Below are positions 21,801 to 32,545 of a stretch of DNA of 47,978 nt, in pieces (the first letter of the stretch is position 1; each line of letters starts with the position of its first letter). Source of the DNA: Dimargaris cristalligena (lineage: Eukaryota; Kickxellomycota; Dimargaritomycetes; Dimargaritales; Dimargaritaceae); NCBI GenBank assembly GCA_027576995.1, contig JANBQC010000172.1, positions 1 through 47,978 of the forward strand, given 5' to 3'. The notes below the pieces were generated by a model, which searched no databases, was not told the DNA's origin, and was given only the letters and a program-made list of their open reading frames with translations. The position numbers were made by a program, and so were the translations under genes.

Positions 21801-24774
21801 TATTTTGCCGGTGTCACCATTATTCGTTGGATTATCCGCACTTCCACGGGTCTGGGTAGAACTACTCGCTCTATTTTATAAATACTTTATCTTAGTTGTA
21901 TATTTCCGCCGTGTAATACTTCGGACTTCACACGGTAGCAGCTCATTCAAAGGAATGCTACTCTTATAATAATAATAGTAATAATGGTACAAGATATATG
22001 AACCTGATTTGGATCGAGCACTCCGTTCACTTTACCACATACGAGACGACACTACTGGATACCGTAAGCGGTGGCTTGATCTAGCGGATTTGCATGGGCC
22101 CTTGGTCACAAGGCATGGTGGAATATACTCCGAAGGACGACGGGATGCGTAAGGGAATATATTGGTAAACCAACCCACCTCTGGCTGCATTTCGAGATCA
22201 GTTCATTTTTTGAGGGCTGGTCAATTTAGGGAACACTAACGTGAGGGGAAATAATAGGAAATGGCATTCTTGGTACCCCCCACCCCCCAAAAAATATAAT
22301 CAACTAACCCAACCGTGTCGACTGAGTAGACTGTATTCATCCTTCATGTACGACCTACAGACGAGACTGTACCGTCAATATCAGCGACCTGTATATTGGC
22401 CAATTTTTACATTTTTTCGCAGGTATGTTTCAAAAATTTAAAGAATAGGCCAGGCTTTGTCATTCGAGAAAAATGGTTAAGACGTCTTACAATCAGCCAC
22501 ACACACACACACCTCCCCCATCTACGTTTATTGGGACGCTGCAGCGACGGAAAGATAACAGACCACTCGACATCCAATTAGAGTGGTACATGCACTAGGT
22601 ATTCCGTGAGGGGAGAGTGTAGTTCTCGTATGTACGCAAAGCGCAGAAGCGGCCAGCTGCAACTCGACAGATTTGTCCTACCATGTGTTAACAATATTGT
22701 ATAATGTACCTCTCTTCCTCTCCCCCTACACTGGACATGAAGGAGAGGTGAGAGAGTAAGATTTGGGTTATTACGTTGCGGTCACGCGAAACCTGGGTTT
22801 TCGTCTCGAAAAAAATGGGTCAGATCAATCACCCCCATACCTCCCCCACCCGCCCACCCCTTGAAAATTAATTAGGGGGGAGGTAATAAAAAAAACTAGG
22901 TTGGCGGAAAAATAAGGAAACATAAAGTGCATCTGTACAACAGCGGCTAACCAGCCCCTCCCCTGGGCGAAGGGAAACACAATGGCTATAGCCAGCGGTA
23001 GGGGATGAAAAGGACACATTCTAAAGCTGGGCAATTAAACCACATCCCCTTGAATTGTCCGAAACGAACCAGCCATTGGTCCCCCAGTGCTACTTGGCTA
23101 GTCAAGCCACACTTGAGCGCGGTGCTAGTGCTAGTGGTGGTGGTGGTGGGGAGGAGGAGGGGTTCGAAGGAATGCACCAATTGCGTTTCTTCTCATTACA
23201 TACCCAGAGGCTCTAGGTATTGGAACTACAGAGGGAATGTAATGATTTAACCCGCCGAGGGATGTGCCGAAGCTGTCACAGTTTGTCCCCGCCGCCACCA
23301 TCTCATGACCAATCCACCTCCTCTGTACCCCCGTTTGGCTTAGACCGCTGGGAAGACGGCCGTACTAAATGTATAGCCGGACTGGCCGAGTTTATGTCTG
23401 GTGGCCAATTATAGGTCGGGTGTAGCGAATATTGGAGTGTGACAATAGACCCTTCCAACCTCCACCTCCTCCTCTTTACAACACAGTCCTTTGCTGTAAA
23501 AAATATCTCTTCACCGTAGATTCCAAGAAAAAGATAGTTATGACCAATGAACGGGCGATGAACGACTTATTGGACTGCATTTTTCGTAGCGGTTACACCA
23601 TCAATTAATGTATCGGATTGGTTACTTAGCCTGACTGGTGGTTCGTAAACGGGCATAATGCGCTCGTTCATCCTTGCGTAAAATATACCCGCCCATATAT
23701 GGACGAAGATGCCTCGATACCCATTGGTCGGGCAATAGAAAGGGGTTAAAGGGAATAAGGGAGAGGCACACCCCCCTCCTCTCTTTCCCCGGAGGGAATC
23801 ACACCAGAGGGAAGGAGGACGTGTCCAGTTGGTCAACGACCAACAGCGGCAGCACGCACACATACCACACGGCTTACCGTCGACCAGCTACTGTTTGGAA
23901 AAGGGTACGAGATTTCAAACTGAAAGTCACAAGTCAGCAGCTCACTTCTCCGTCAAGAAGCGATTCTACTGGATATCACCGTTTTTCTGGTGCCGACGTC
24001 CGAGATTTTTACTTGTCGCTCATATCCCCCCATCGCCAATTAGTCCGTCCGGCTCTCCACTCTTGGGCCATTGTCATACGCTAGTTAGTTGTGGTAGTGG
24101 CGAGGAAAGGGGAGAAGGGAGAGGAGAAGAGATGAGGAGGACCTGTCACGAGATGCCCCAAAGTAAAGTCGCGGCGTCATATAAATACCTAGGTCCCTGG
24201 CCCAAGGAATGAAGACTATCATCACAACATTAGTTCTCCAACAGTTTTATTAGCCTACTTTCCCCTACCCTACCCTCCCGACGCCGTCCCGCTTTCTTCT
24301 GTATTTCTAAAGGCAACCTATACGGCTTACTACTCGGGCTCTAAGATTTTGCCTTGATATTATTCATTTTCCGGCGTCTTTCGCCAGTGTTATTCCGAAC
24401 CTGTCCGTGTCTGCACCGCCTCACTTTCCTACATACACTATAGCCAATTTATCCATTGCGGGTAATAGTCTTAACCCGATTGACCACCGAGGGTTACATT
24501 TTATTCTTTCATTCGCACAATCACTTTTGCGTACCAGTTGGATCCAGCGATTCCAGTATATCTCCTCCCACGTTGGCATTTAAATAGCCCGTCTAATCCC
24601 CCCTCCTCCCTTTCCAATTAGTGCACTAGTTTCCTAGTCGACTCGGTTATAATCGCGAACGTTTCCGCTGATTAGACCGTTTTCCCTCATTTTATTTTTA
24701 ACGTCGCGCGCATTCGTTTAGTATTATTTCTTCCAGAACCTAATCCCCAGAAGAAGATTGGCATAATTATCACG
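18837..24774. other. About 6 kb intergenic region, no gene supported
   Basis: No frame carries a recognisable domain, and no tRNA or other structural RNA was identified. Overlapping short frames on both strands (e.g. 19189-19614 minus, 23674-24084 plus) look like chance openings. Simple repeats include CAC units near 19120-19140, CA units at 22499-22515 and GGT units near 23132-23150. Homopolymer C and G runs are common. TATAAATA near 24179 and TTTAAATA near 24581 are possible promoter elements of the second aquaporin. Confidence 0.45.
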
Positions 24775-25767
24775 ATGTCTCATTCTCCCGCCATCACCAC
24801 CCACGACGCCGACTACGAAAGTCTGTCGGCCCAACAAACGACCGAATTCAGCGTGGTCAACATGGAAAAGCAACACGCCATCGACCACGACTCCAACACC
24901 ACCCACGCCCAATCCCGCTGGCATAGCACCGGTTCCTCCTCCAAACACTGGCTCGAGCGGTTCCACTCCCTCCGGGTGGACTACCGCGACTATCTCGCCG
25001 AATTCTTCGGCACGGCGGTCCTCCTCTTCCTGGGTAACTCCGTCAGCGCCACCGTGACCCTGTATCCCAGTGCAGGAGCTTCGGCCTCCTGGGTGCTGGT
25101 CTGTTTCGGCTGGGGGTTCGCTCTGACCATGGCCCTGTTCGTTTCGGGCGGTATCTCGGGCGGTCACTTGAACCCCGCGGTCACTTTCACCGCCGCCTGC
25201 CTGCGCGGCTTCCCCTGGCGCAAGGTTCCCGGTTTCATCGCTTCCCAGCTCATCGGCGCATTCGTCGGTGCCGCCTTCTGTTACCTCATGCACATGAGCT
25301 CCCTCGATAATTTCGACGGGGGGGTTCGTCAAACGACTGGTGAATTCGCCACGGCCGGTATTTTCGCTACTTACCCCCAGGCCTGGATCACGGTGGGCTC
25401 AGGCTTCCTCATTGAAACGATTGCCACTGCCACGCTGGTGTTCTGTATTTATGGTTTGACGGACGAACGTAACATGCCCGGTACCAATTATGCCCCGCTG
25501 GCTATTGGCTTCGTGGTTACCATCATCGGTATGGCCCTCGGTTTCCAGACCGGTTTCGCCATCAATCCCGCTCGTGACCTGGGTCCCCGTACTTTTACCG
25601 CTTGGGTAGGCTATGGCTCCGAACCCTTCACGGCGGCCAACAATTACGCTTGGGTACCCGTGGTTGCTCCCTTCCCCGGGGCCTTGATTGGTGGTTTGAT
25701 TTATGATTTCATGATTAATCACCCACGCCTGGATAAGTCATCCTCCATGGCGGACAAGGAAGTGTAA
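24775..25767 (+). CDS. Aquaglyceroporin (MIP family), paralog 2
   Basis: A single exon of 330 residues with the same core as the protein encoded at 17383. It has a short N-terminus of about 50 residues rich in His, Ser and Thr, then HSLRVDYRDYLAEFFGTA and six predicted membrane segments. NPA boxes are at residues 133-135 (GGHLNPAVTF) and 264-266 (INPARDLGPR), again with the Asp typical of aquaglyceroporins. The shared FATAGIFATYP, TDERNMPGT and GFQTGFA segments show recent paralogy, while the N- and C-terminal tails differ. It likely conducts glycerol and water at the plasma membrane. The ATG at 24775 follows a pyrimidine-rich leader and sits in a CACGATGTC context. Confidence 0.95.
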   Translation: MSHSPAITTHDADYESLSAQQTTEFSVVNMEKQHAIDHDSNTTHAQSRWHSTGSSSKHWLERFHSLRVDYRDYLAEFFGTAVLLFLGNSVSATVTLYPSAGASASWVLVCFGWGFALTMALFVSGGISGGHLNPAVTFTAACLRGFPWRKVPGFIASQLIGAFVGAAFCYLMHMSSLDNFDGGVRQTTGEFATAGIFATYPQAWITVGSGFLIETIATATLVFCIYGLTDERNMPGTNYAPLAIGFVVTIIGMALGFQTGFAINPARDLGPRTFTAWVGYGSEPFTAANNYAWVPVVAPFPGALIGGLIYDFMINHPRLDKSSSMADKEV

Positions 25768-27149
25768 ATATCATATAATTTTATTAAGTAACCTAAATAC
25801 TCTTCCCCTCCCCTCCTCCCACCCTACTCCACTCCTCCAATTACGTTTAAGACATTATTTCTATTATCTCTATTTGCTAAACGACATCATTATCAAGCTC
25901 TTGTAGCTCCGTTTTTATTATATGCGCTTTGACAATTTCACTACATCATAATACCGAAATACTCTGTGAGTTATAATCATGTATAAAATTACGAAATTGT
26001 TATACCTACATCACATACCCTAGTCAGCTAAATATGTCCAGTATGAGGTGGGCGGGCTCTACCAGTTAATTAACTATTCATTCAAACCAATATGCATCAT
26101 TATTTTCCGTTTCGATATATCAAAGGGTAAGATATGCCTAAGACAGATCCTGTGGGCAAAAATACTCGTGACGTTAATTACACCGATGTGTGGGGCGGGC
26201 GGGGTGGGTAATGAAAATCAGTAGCCAAGGGTCTGGCGGAGTAATTGGAGGATTGGCCTATTGTCGCGAACACGTTGCTTGTATTAAAATAAAAGGGGGG
26301 GATTGTCGTGGGGGTTTAAAATATAATACCCCTTATGTTATTTTTATCATGGGGTTTAAAGGCAATCAGGTGTGATGAAAATAAAAATAAACCCAGTAAT
26401 ATTTAAAGTAGTGGGGTGACAGGAGGGGCGTCGAATGCCGAGGCTAGTATAGCTGTGTTACGAAATATCCGGTTTTGGGGTCGTAATTTACCGGCCGAAG
26501 AATTATCGCAACGATTACCCCGTGGGCATATCATTCGAGACGTGGATATTTTAAACATCACCCGTATAATTAAAATGATTTTGCAATAAATCGATGACCT
26601 TTAAACCTCCGGACACCAATGTGAACATAAACATAATGCATAATAAGAATCAGATAGCTTGCCAGCCGCCAGGTTTCCCAACTGGACTTTGGTCTAGAAA
26701 TGCATTAACACCATGATGACCTCGCCTGAATAACCGCGTCGATTAAAGATTTTTGGTCAATAATATTATTCATCGGAATTTCCCACCAATAACTAAACAA
26801 TAGTCACAAAATTTTCGCCGCCTTATTAAACGACGGGGCGATGATGGCATTCGCAACTCGTCCACCAAAGGGGGTATATAATTATTTCTTCTGGGAACAA
26901 AGGCCGTGCTGCGGGGGTTGTTGCGTGGTGCTACAGCTATCCTGCGAATCACTCACTGGAAGGCCATTGGCAAGCATGGAGGTTGTCTTTTAGTCTGTTA
27001 TAATCCCCCGAAATTCTTATCTCAATTTGACCCATTCCCCACTACACAAGTATATACTTAGCTTACGCATCCCTAAATATTTTCCTTCTGTCCAGCGGCT
27101 GCCCTTGTTATTAGAACCATATTCTTCTCCGACTTTATTGACATTCACC
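25768..27149. other. Intergenic, no gene seen
   Basis: 3' flank of the second aquaporin and 5' flank of the RAD51D-like gene. AT-rich in parts. No frame longer than about 60 residues has any recognisable feature. Confidence 0.5.
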
Positions 27150-29102
27150 ATGCCCACCCTCCGGCACATCGCGGAGTTTGCCTCCGAGCTGCCCGAAACC
27201 GAATCTTCCCAGGCTATCAGTGTTCTTGAGGGTCTGGGCATACGGACAGGTAGGACTGGCATGCAAAAACCGTATAGAGTTTATGTGAATTAGGCCCAGA
27301 CGGGATTGCTTATCGCTCACATACACCGCGTCAGGGCCAATGTGTCGAATGAGATTCCGAGGACGGACCAAAAGTGCCGCACTTCTTTATTTCGCTTAGC
27401 TTTCCGCCGCAGCAAGCTGGCTGCCCAAGTCCAATACTAATTTTGCTAACCTGGGTTTCTACATACTGCAATGTGCATCCACCTCACTCGTAGACCATCA
27501 GTTACTATACGTGGATTGGGAGTCCCAAGTCGAGCCAGGTAGATCGGAATACCAGGTAGGCAGCCCTTTCGCCGCCTTCGCCATGCCAATTCGTAACTGG
27601 TAACCGACCTTGCTGCGGGGTAACCGTCTAACTGGTTTATACCCCCCCTAGCTTAGTGATTGATTCATACCCCAAGTGATTCCATACGTATTTACCGGAT
27701 TTGCTTCAGCCTTCCCCCTTCTGCCTATTTTACTATTATTCCGATACCGATCCGACATAGACTATCCACCGCATGGTCGACATTTTATTCCAAAAGCTGA
27801 GCTGCGAACCCGTATCGGTCTATAATGAAATAGCCCTTGGCCAAACCGCCAAGGACGCCATCTTCCGATTCGGGCTACCTCCCCTGGATGCTCTTTTGAA
27901 GAACAGCATCTCCCCCGGCCATATTCTCGAATTGATTGGAACCGCCGATAGCGGCCGGACCCTGCTTTTGCACTACTTGTGTGCCCATACTTTGCTTCAC
28001 CAGCCCGAAACCCAAATCACTTTTGTCGATACGGCGGGGTGGCTTTCTTCGCAATTGGTGCTGCGGTGCGCCAGAGTGTTGACATCAACCGGTAACACCG
28101 GGCTGGAAGTAAGTAGTGAGTAGATAAGGTTTTTGTAACTTCACATTTGATGTAACGCAGGTTCGGTCATTCATACAACATCATCCAGTCTTTATTTATC
28201 TTTCCATGAGGTATTCGAACTAGTGCCCGTAAAGAAGGGGTTGCATTTTATGACTCCTGGCTATTTGATGCTACACCATATTTTGATTACTGTTATTCAC
28301 ATTATGCGAGCCATTCTATACTCGGGCTGCTATACTCAGATCACATCGGATGCGCTGGATCGAATCGAAAGCGTGTCTTGTGCCACCTATGGCCAACTAT
28401 TGGACCTGACCCAACACTTTCGAGACCGGCTACGTCAGATCCGACCGATGGTACCCCGGCTTTTTATTATCGACTGCCTGGCCACTCTCCTCGACAGCTG
28501 CCGACCCTCTTCCACCCAAGGCCAGGCGATCCTTAACACCACGGCGCGAGCGTTACGGTCCATCACACAGGACTATCCCTTGGCCACAGTCGTCTACACG
28601 AATGCGGCCCTGCCCCATCACGACCGTCGCAACCGCTTCCACGCGGACATCTCTAACGCATCACCCCGGACCCAACTTGATACGCTAACCGGTACGGGCT
28701 ACCGGCCCATGTTGGGCGTGAATTGGACGTACACGTCCGATATTTCGTTGCTATTGACCAGTGCCACCGGACCTACTACCTCCGGGCTGGGTTCGGCCTT
28801 CGGCTCTGTTAAGCGAAAATATAGATCAGATGACGATGCTGATTCTGACCTCGATGGCAATGGTGGCACAACTAATAATAGCAGCTATAGCCATCACAAT
28901 ATTGGTATGCGGAATGCCCATCTATCCACCAGTTCGGTTTCCGGTAATCCATGGAAAATCATGGAGATTGTAAAATCAGTCTACAGTGTAAGTATAGCAT
29001 CGCCACCCCACCCGACATTTACTTTATATATTATTGCCGTTGTTTGAGAAACTGGCTACAGTCTCATTTTTACCATGGCAGTTTCGTGGCATTGACTACT
29101 AG
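27150..29102 (+). CDS. RAD51D-like recombinase paralog, about 5 exons
   Basis: Four exons join in frame: 27150-27249, 27494-27555, 27761-28108 and 28340-28987 (386 residues). A short last exon follows, ending at 29102, 29139 or 29173 depending on the acceptor. Residues 1-65 resemble the RAD51D N-terminal helical domain (SVLEGLGIRT, then a helix leading to TIHRMVDILFQKLS). The RecA core starts at FRFGLPPLDALL. The Walker A position reads GTADSGRT (114-121), with Arg120 in place of the usual Lys. TFVDTAGWLSSQL matches the VD-x-GGL segment of RAD51D. Walker B is RLFIIDCL with Asp215. GYRPMLGVNW matches the RAD51D/XRCC2 LGRSW region. About 60 residues rich in Asp, Asn and Ser come before the final strand, an insertion. 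Known family role: a RAD51 mediator (BCDX2 complex) in homologous recombination. XRCC2 is the main alternative. Confidence 0.75.
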
Positions 29103-30637
29103 TTATGAAATATGGCGTCGAATATTCTCTACTACTTGAACTGATAGTTTGATGCAATCCACCAATTCAACTAACCCACCTATAATTGATACCAAATTAA
29201 CTAGTCGTGCCACCAAGCTACGTATTTCCAATTCCCATTGTTCGAACATGATGCGCATCAGTAATTGGAATAGGTTTATCCCTTTGAATACTGATTAAAA
29301 AAGGGCGCCTTTTTCCCATTGACCATGAAATGTAATGCCGTATTCTATGCAGTTCATTTTTTTGGTGCATTTCCGGCTTTTTATTATTAATGTTGGGGGG
29401 AAATTCAGCCCAACTGTATAAAACTGATTTGTCATGACTATAAGAAGGGTTGGCCAGGGCTTCATTGTTTTAATCGGATAGGTCTAGCGCAATAAATGTG
29501 TTTTTTTATTGCGTAGTAGAACCGGCCTAGTCCCCTATTATAACGTTGCCATTGCTATTATCGCCTATTTCTCATGGCTTTATACTACATTAATCTAATT
29601 ATCAATACTGAGCAACCTGGTTTATGATTTTACCCCACTGACCAAACCACCCCACTCAAAAAGTAGTGTTATCTGCCGATGCATTTTACTACTTGGTGTG
29701 GGGTATAGGTTTCTAGCCCACGTGGCCTGTATTGTCGATGCGGGGATGATAATGCAGTAGTAGTATAACACTACGCGATGAATGGAGTGATTGGTGCCTT
29801 GCCCAATCTGCCCTTATCTGCGGGGTAGATAAAATGACCTGCCAAGACCCTATTGCTAAATATTGGGTTGGTGAGTGATCCTAAGAGTTCCAAACTTACT
29901 AATATGTCTAGTTCGGTCCTGAGGAAAACCCGAGAACGTTGGTTTTAAGGATGAAAAGTTTGAATAGTCATTGTCTAAGAAACACGAAATCAATGTTGAC
30001 TAGATTTGGGAACATACTCATTTCGGATTACGCCATGACACTAGTGCCGTTAATGGGCGATTGTCCTAAAGATCAACCCCCCACCCACCCTGTTGCCCCT
30101 GGAAACCCGTTCATCAAATTAATCAATACCAGCTTACTTCCCGATATAGCACAATAGATAAGGCCGGTTTACCCCAATTGCATTAATGAGCTGACTGTTA
30201 ACATAAGCCAGGTTGATGAAGTGTTGAATAATGAATCATTTGGCCATAGGCATGGGAAGGGTGGCAGCGTCGCCGTTTGGGTAAGTTGAGCACGTTGGCT
30301 TCACAGTGGTATTATCCTCTTTAAACCAATGTACCGTTTCACTATTCACCAAGTTAGGGGCACGGTGGTTTCATCCACCTCATTCTAATCCGCCGTACTT
30401 TTACTTCATCACCGCCCCCCCCCAATGGGAGCCCTACATTCATGGTGGAGGAATTCAAAATAACCTTGGTACTAACCGGGGTTTATAAGGGGTAGCTGGC
30501 GCTGGAAATGGGTATTGTTTAGTGTTTGCATTGGGGCCATTTTACTCTTGTACTCAACGTATAAATCCACTGTATACCCCACCATTCTCTCTAAACGCGG
30601 AATATGACCTTCAGGTCCCTAAAACATAACAGGTTCA

Positions 30638-30650
30638 TTTAAAAGGCGGA
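30638..30650 (+). promoter_or_regulatory. TTTAAAAGGCGGA element
   Basis: The same AAAAGGCGG core as upstream of the secreted protein genes, here on the plus strand and followed by GATATATAG at 30686-30694 and an ATG at 30724. It suggests a promoter for a short unrecognised transcript. Inference from motif similarity only. Confidence 0.3.
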
Positions 30651-30723
30651 CGGTGGTCAGCCGGTTAAAGGGCGGGGCGGGGTGGGATATATAGCGCAGT
30701 CTACCGCGCCTCTTCGCAGCAAA

Positions 30724-30840
30724 ATGCCGTTTATTTGTGGGGCCAACCCTCCCGTTTTACAGCGAATAGCTGGATTCCATTCGAGTAAGGCGTGGGTCAT
30801 TTGTACTATTCCGCTATTTATATGTTATCGCGCATACTAA
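30724..30840 (+). CDS. Possible small gene or first exon, unknown
   Basis: An AAAATGCC start opens 38 codons (MPFICGANPP...). It lies about 75 bases after the AAAAGGCGG/TATATAG pair. A good donor (GTAAGG) occurs at about 30784, so the open frame could be a first exon whose partner exons I could not place. No family is recognised and coding status is unsure. Confidence 0.2.
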   Translation: MPFICGANPPVLQRIAGFHSSKAWVICTIPLFICYRAY

Positions 30841-31355
30841 TGAAGGTCGAACATTCTTTTTATTAGCATTAAAGTCCAATGGCATGAGACGCCGACCTTA
30901 CTGGAGTTCATACATTTTTGTGCCGAGAAAGTGCACCTGCCCCCCCCCCACCGACAACAACGGCCACCATAATTATAGAGGGAATTAAGAATGGGGAATA
31001 GAGTTGTACGCGAAGGGTGCGTGACCTATAGCGTTCGTTTGATTCGGCCAGCACTGGGACAACAGCCAGGGTTTGCTAATTTACAGTGCCAGTTAACTGG
31101 CTGATGGGCCTTCCGATTGTCCAGCGCTATCGCAGTCATCAATGGAGCTTTGATTGCACGTTACCGTATGAGGGCGGGGAAGAAGAGGGGAGGGGACTGC
31201 TGAGTGCATCATCTATCTGGTGGTCATTCCGACCGAGTGACCCTTGCCTAGTGAATGGGAGGAGGTTGGAGAGGGGAGGGATGTATTGTTTATTATTATT
31301 ATTATATATTACTCTATCGTATAGGGCTGGCGACCCCCTCTTCTATTGATGTGAC

Positions 31356-32410
31356 TGATAATACTATCGAAGAGGAAACGGACGGCCCTCTGTATCACCC
31401 ACTACCAACCACAGATCCGGAGCACTTTGCATAATCAATTTGATCAGACCAAATCCCTCATCATTTGCTGGAGTCCAGGGAAAATGGTCCATTATTGGCC
31501 ATCGGGTCGGATCTAGTCGCGTGCTCCGCCTTTCCTCATTCGAAAATAGTATCAAACTGCTATTTCCCCTCCTATCTCTCTGCTTATCTCTTCACAGGCC
31601 AGCGTGTGTCGGTGGCCTTAAAGGGGAAGAAGCGGTGGGGGATAGCTAGTAGTTATAAGCTATACGGGCAAGGGGGTAGCAGGTTTACGCCCTCAAATTA
31701 CGTGTTATCGGCGAGAAGGCTTCGCTCGGGCTGGCCAATGCCTATTGCCGCCTGCTGTATAACCGTTGGGTGTGAGCTGATCAACAAGGTTCTTTTAATC
31801 GATGGAGGGTCAGAAAAGGTGGCTGCTTATCAGCCCGGTTGACGGGCCCTGATGGCTAATCTGGGTGCAGGTTTCCTACTCCCTCTTTTTTCATTATTGG
31901 AAGCCTGCCAAACGGGGGGGCATTGTCCGTACTGCTGGCCTTTTTTCCCCTCTATCCTCCCCATCGGCCGTGCTATTTGTCGAGAGAGATCCGGTTTTAC
32001 CCTTAACTCTGAGGCCATCTCGTCTGTCGAGAAACGGGTTCAGCTGTATATATAATCTGTGGGCTCCTTCCTACCCCTGTCTTTGTTTCGCCGTCATTTG
32101 GTCGCTGTGATTGATAAATATTAGTTATCTGACCCTTCTCATCCCGTCTACTATAGTACATTGTACTAACTGATCATTTTAATTTATTTGTCTAGTTTGT
32201 ATAATATTTATCCTTTGACCCTCCGTCCGGGTAGTTTGCACCAGGCTTAGCAACATCGGCTACTACTATTTCAAAACCATCGCTGTTGAATAGACCGCGC
32301 TCTAGCCCCTCCTGCTTATTTAGGTTCATCGAGCACTTGTTGGGCAGTAGATTACCATCAAATTCTTTCGTTTTTTGATCGATTTTTCTCCTCTACTTTT
32401 TTAACTATCT
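31356..32410. promoter_or_regulatory. GATA-factor sites upstream of ammonium transporter
   Basis: HGATAR sites on either strand occur at 31356-31361 (TGATAA), 31583-31589 (AGATAAG, minus), 31826-31832 (TGATAAG, minus), 32112-32117 (TGATAA), 32125-32130 (AGATAA, minus) and 32405-32410 (AGATAG, minus). AreA/NIT2-type factors bind such sites to activate fungal ammonium permease genes on poor nitrogen. The count is only modestly above chance for this length; the two full GATAAG sites and the close pair at 32112-32130 are the best candidates. Confidence 0.35.
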
Positions 32411-32545
32411 CGTCTTTCATTTTGCGGGTTACACTTGTTATTCTATTGGGAACGAGACCTACCCTCGTCTCTCACTACTACTTCCCTTTTTTATATATAT
32501 CTTTTCGGCCGTTGCCAACCCCTCAACCAAATTGCACCGCCAACT

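Larger units (their letters stand above)
29103..32545. other. Intergenic region, mostly no gene
   Basis: 3.4 kb between the RAD51D-like gene and the ammonium transporter. It holds a short R2-like stretch at 29401-29425 and poly-C runs. A possible small first exon at 30724 is listed separately. Frames such as 31465-31842 show no domain. The right 1.2 kb is the transporter promoter. Confidence 0.45.

Noticed and set aside
21691..21969. A hydrophobic 92-residue plus-strand frame
   Set aside because: It has no ATG start at its beginning, no promoter element and no family similarity.
28161..28211. Extra exon in the RAD51D-like gene between 28108 and 28340
   Set aside because: It is open and has AG/GT borders, but its phase does not match the following exon, whereas direct splicing 28108 to 28340 keeps the frame.
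32435..32545. N-terminal extension of the ammonium transporter from the upstream ATG
   Set aside because: The extra 37 residues have no counterpart in the family, and the start MAESEINMANTAF leads directly into the first membrane segment.
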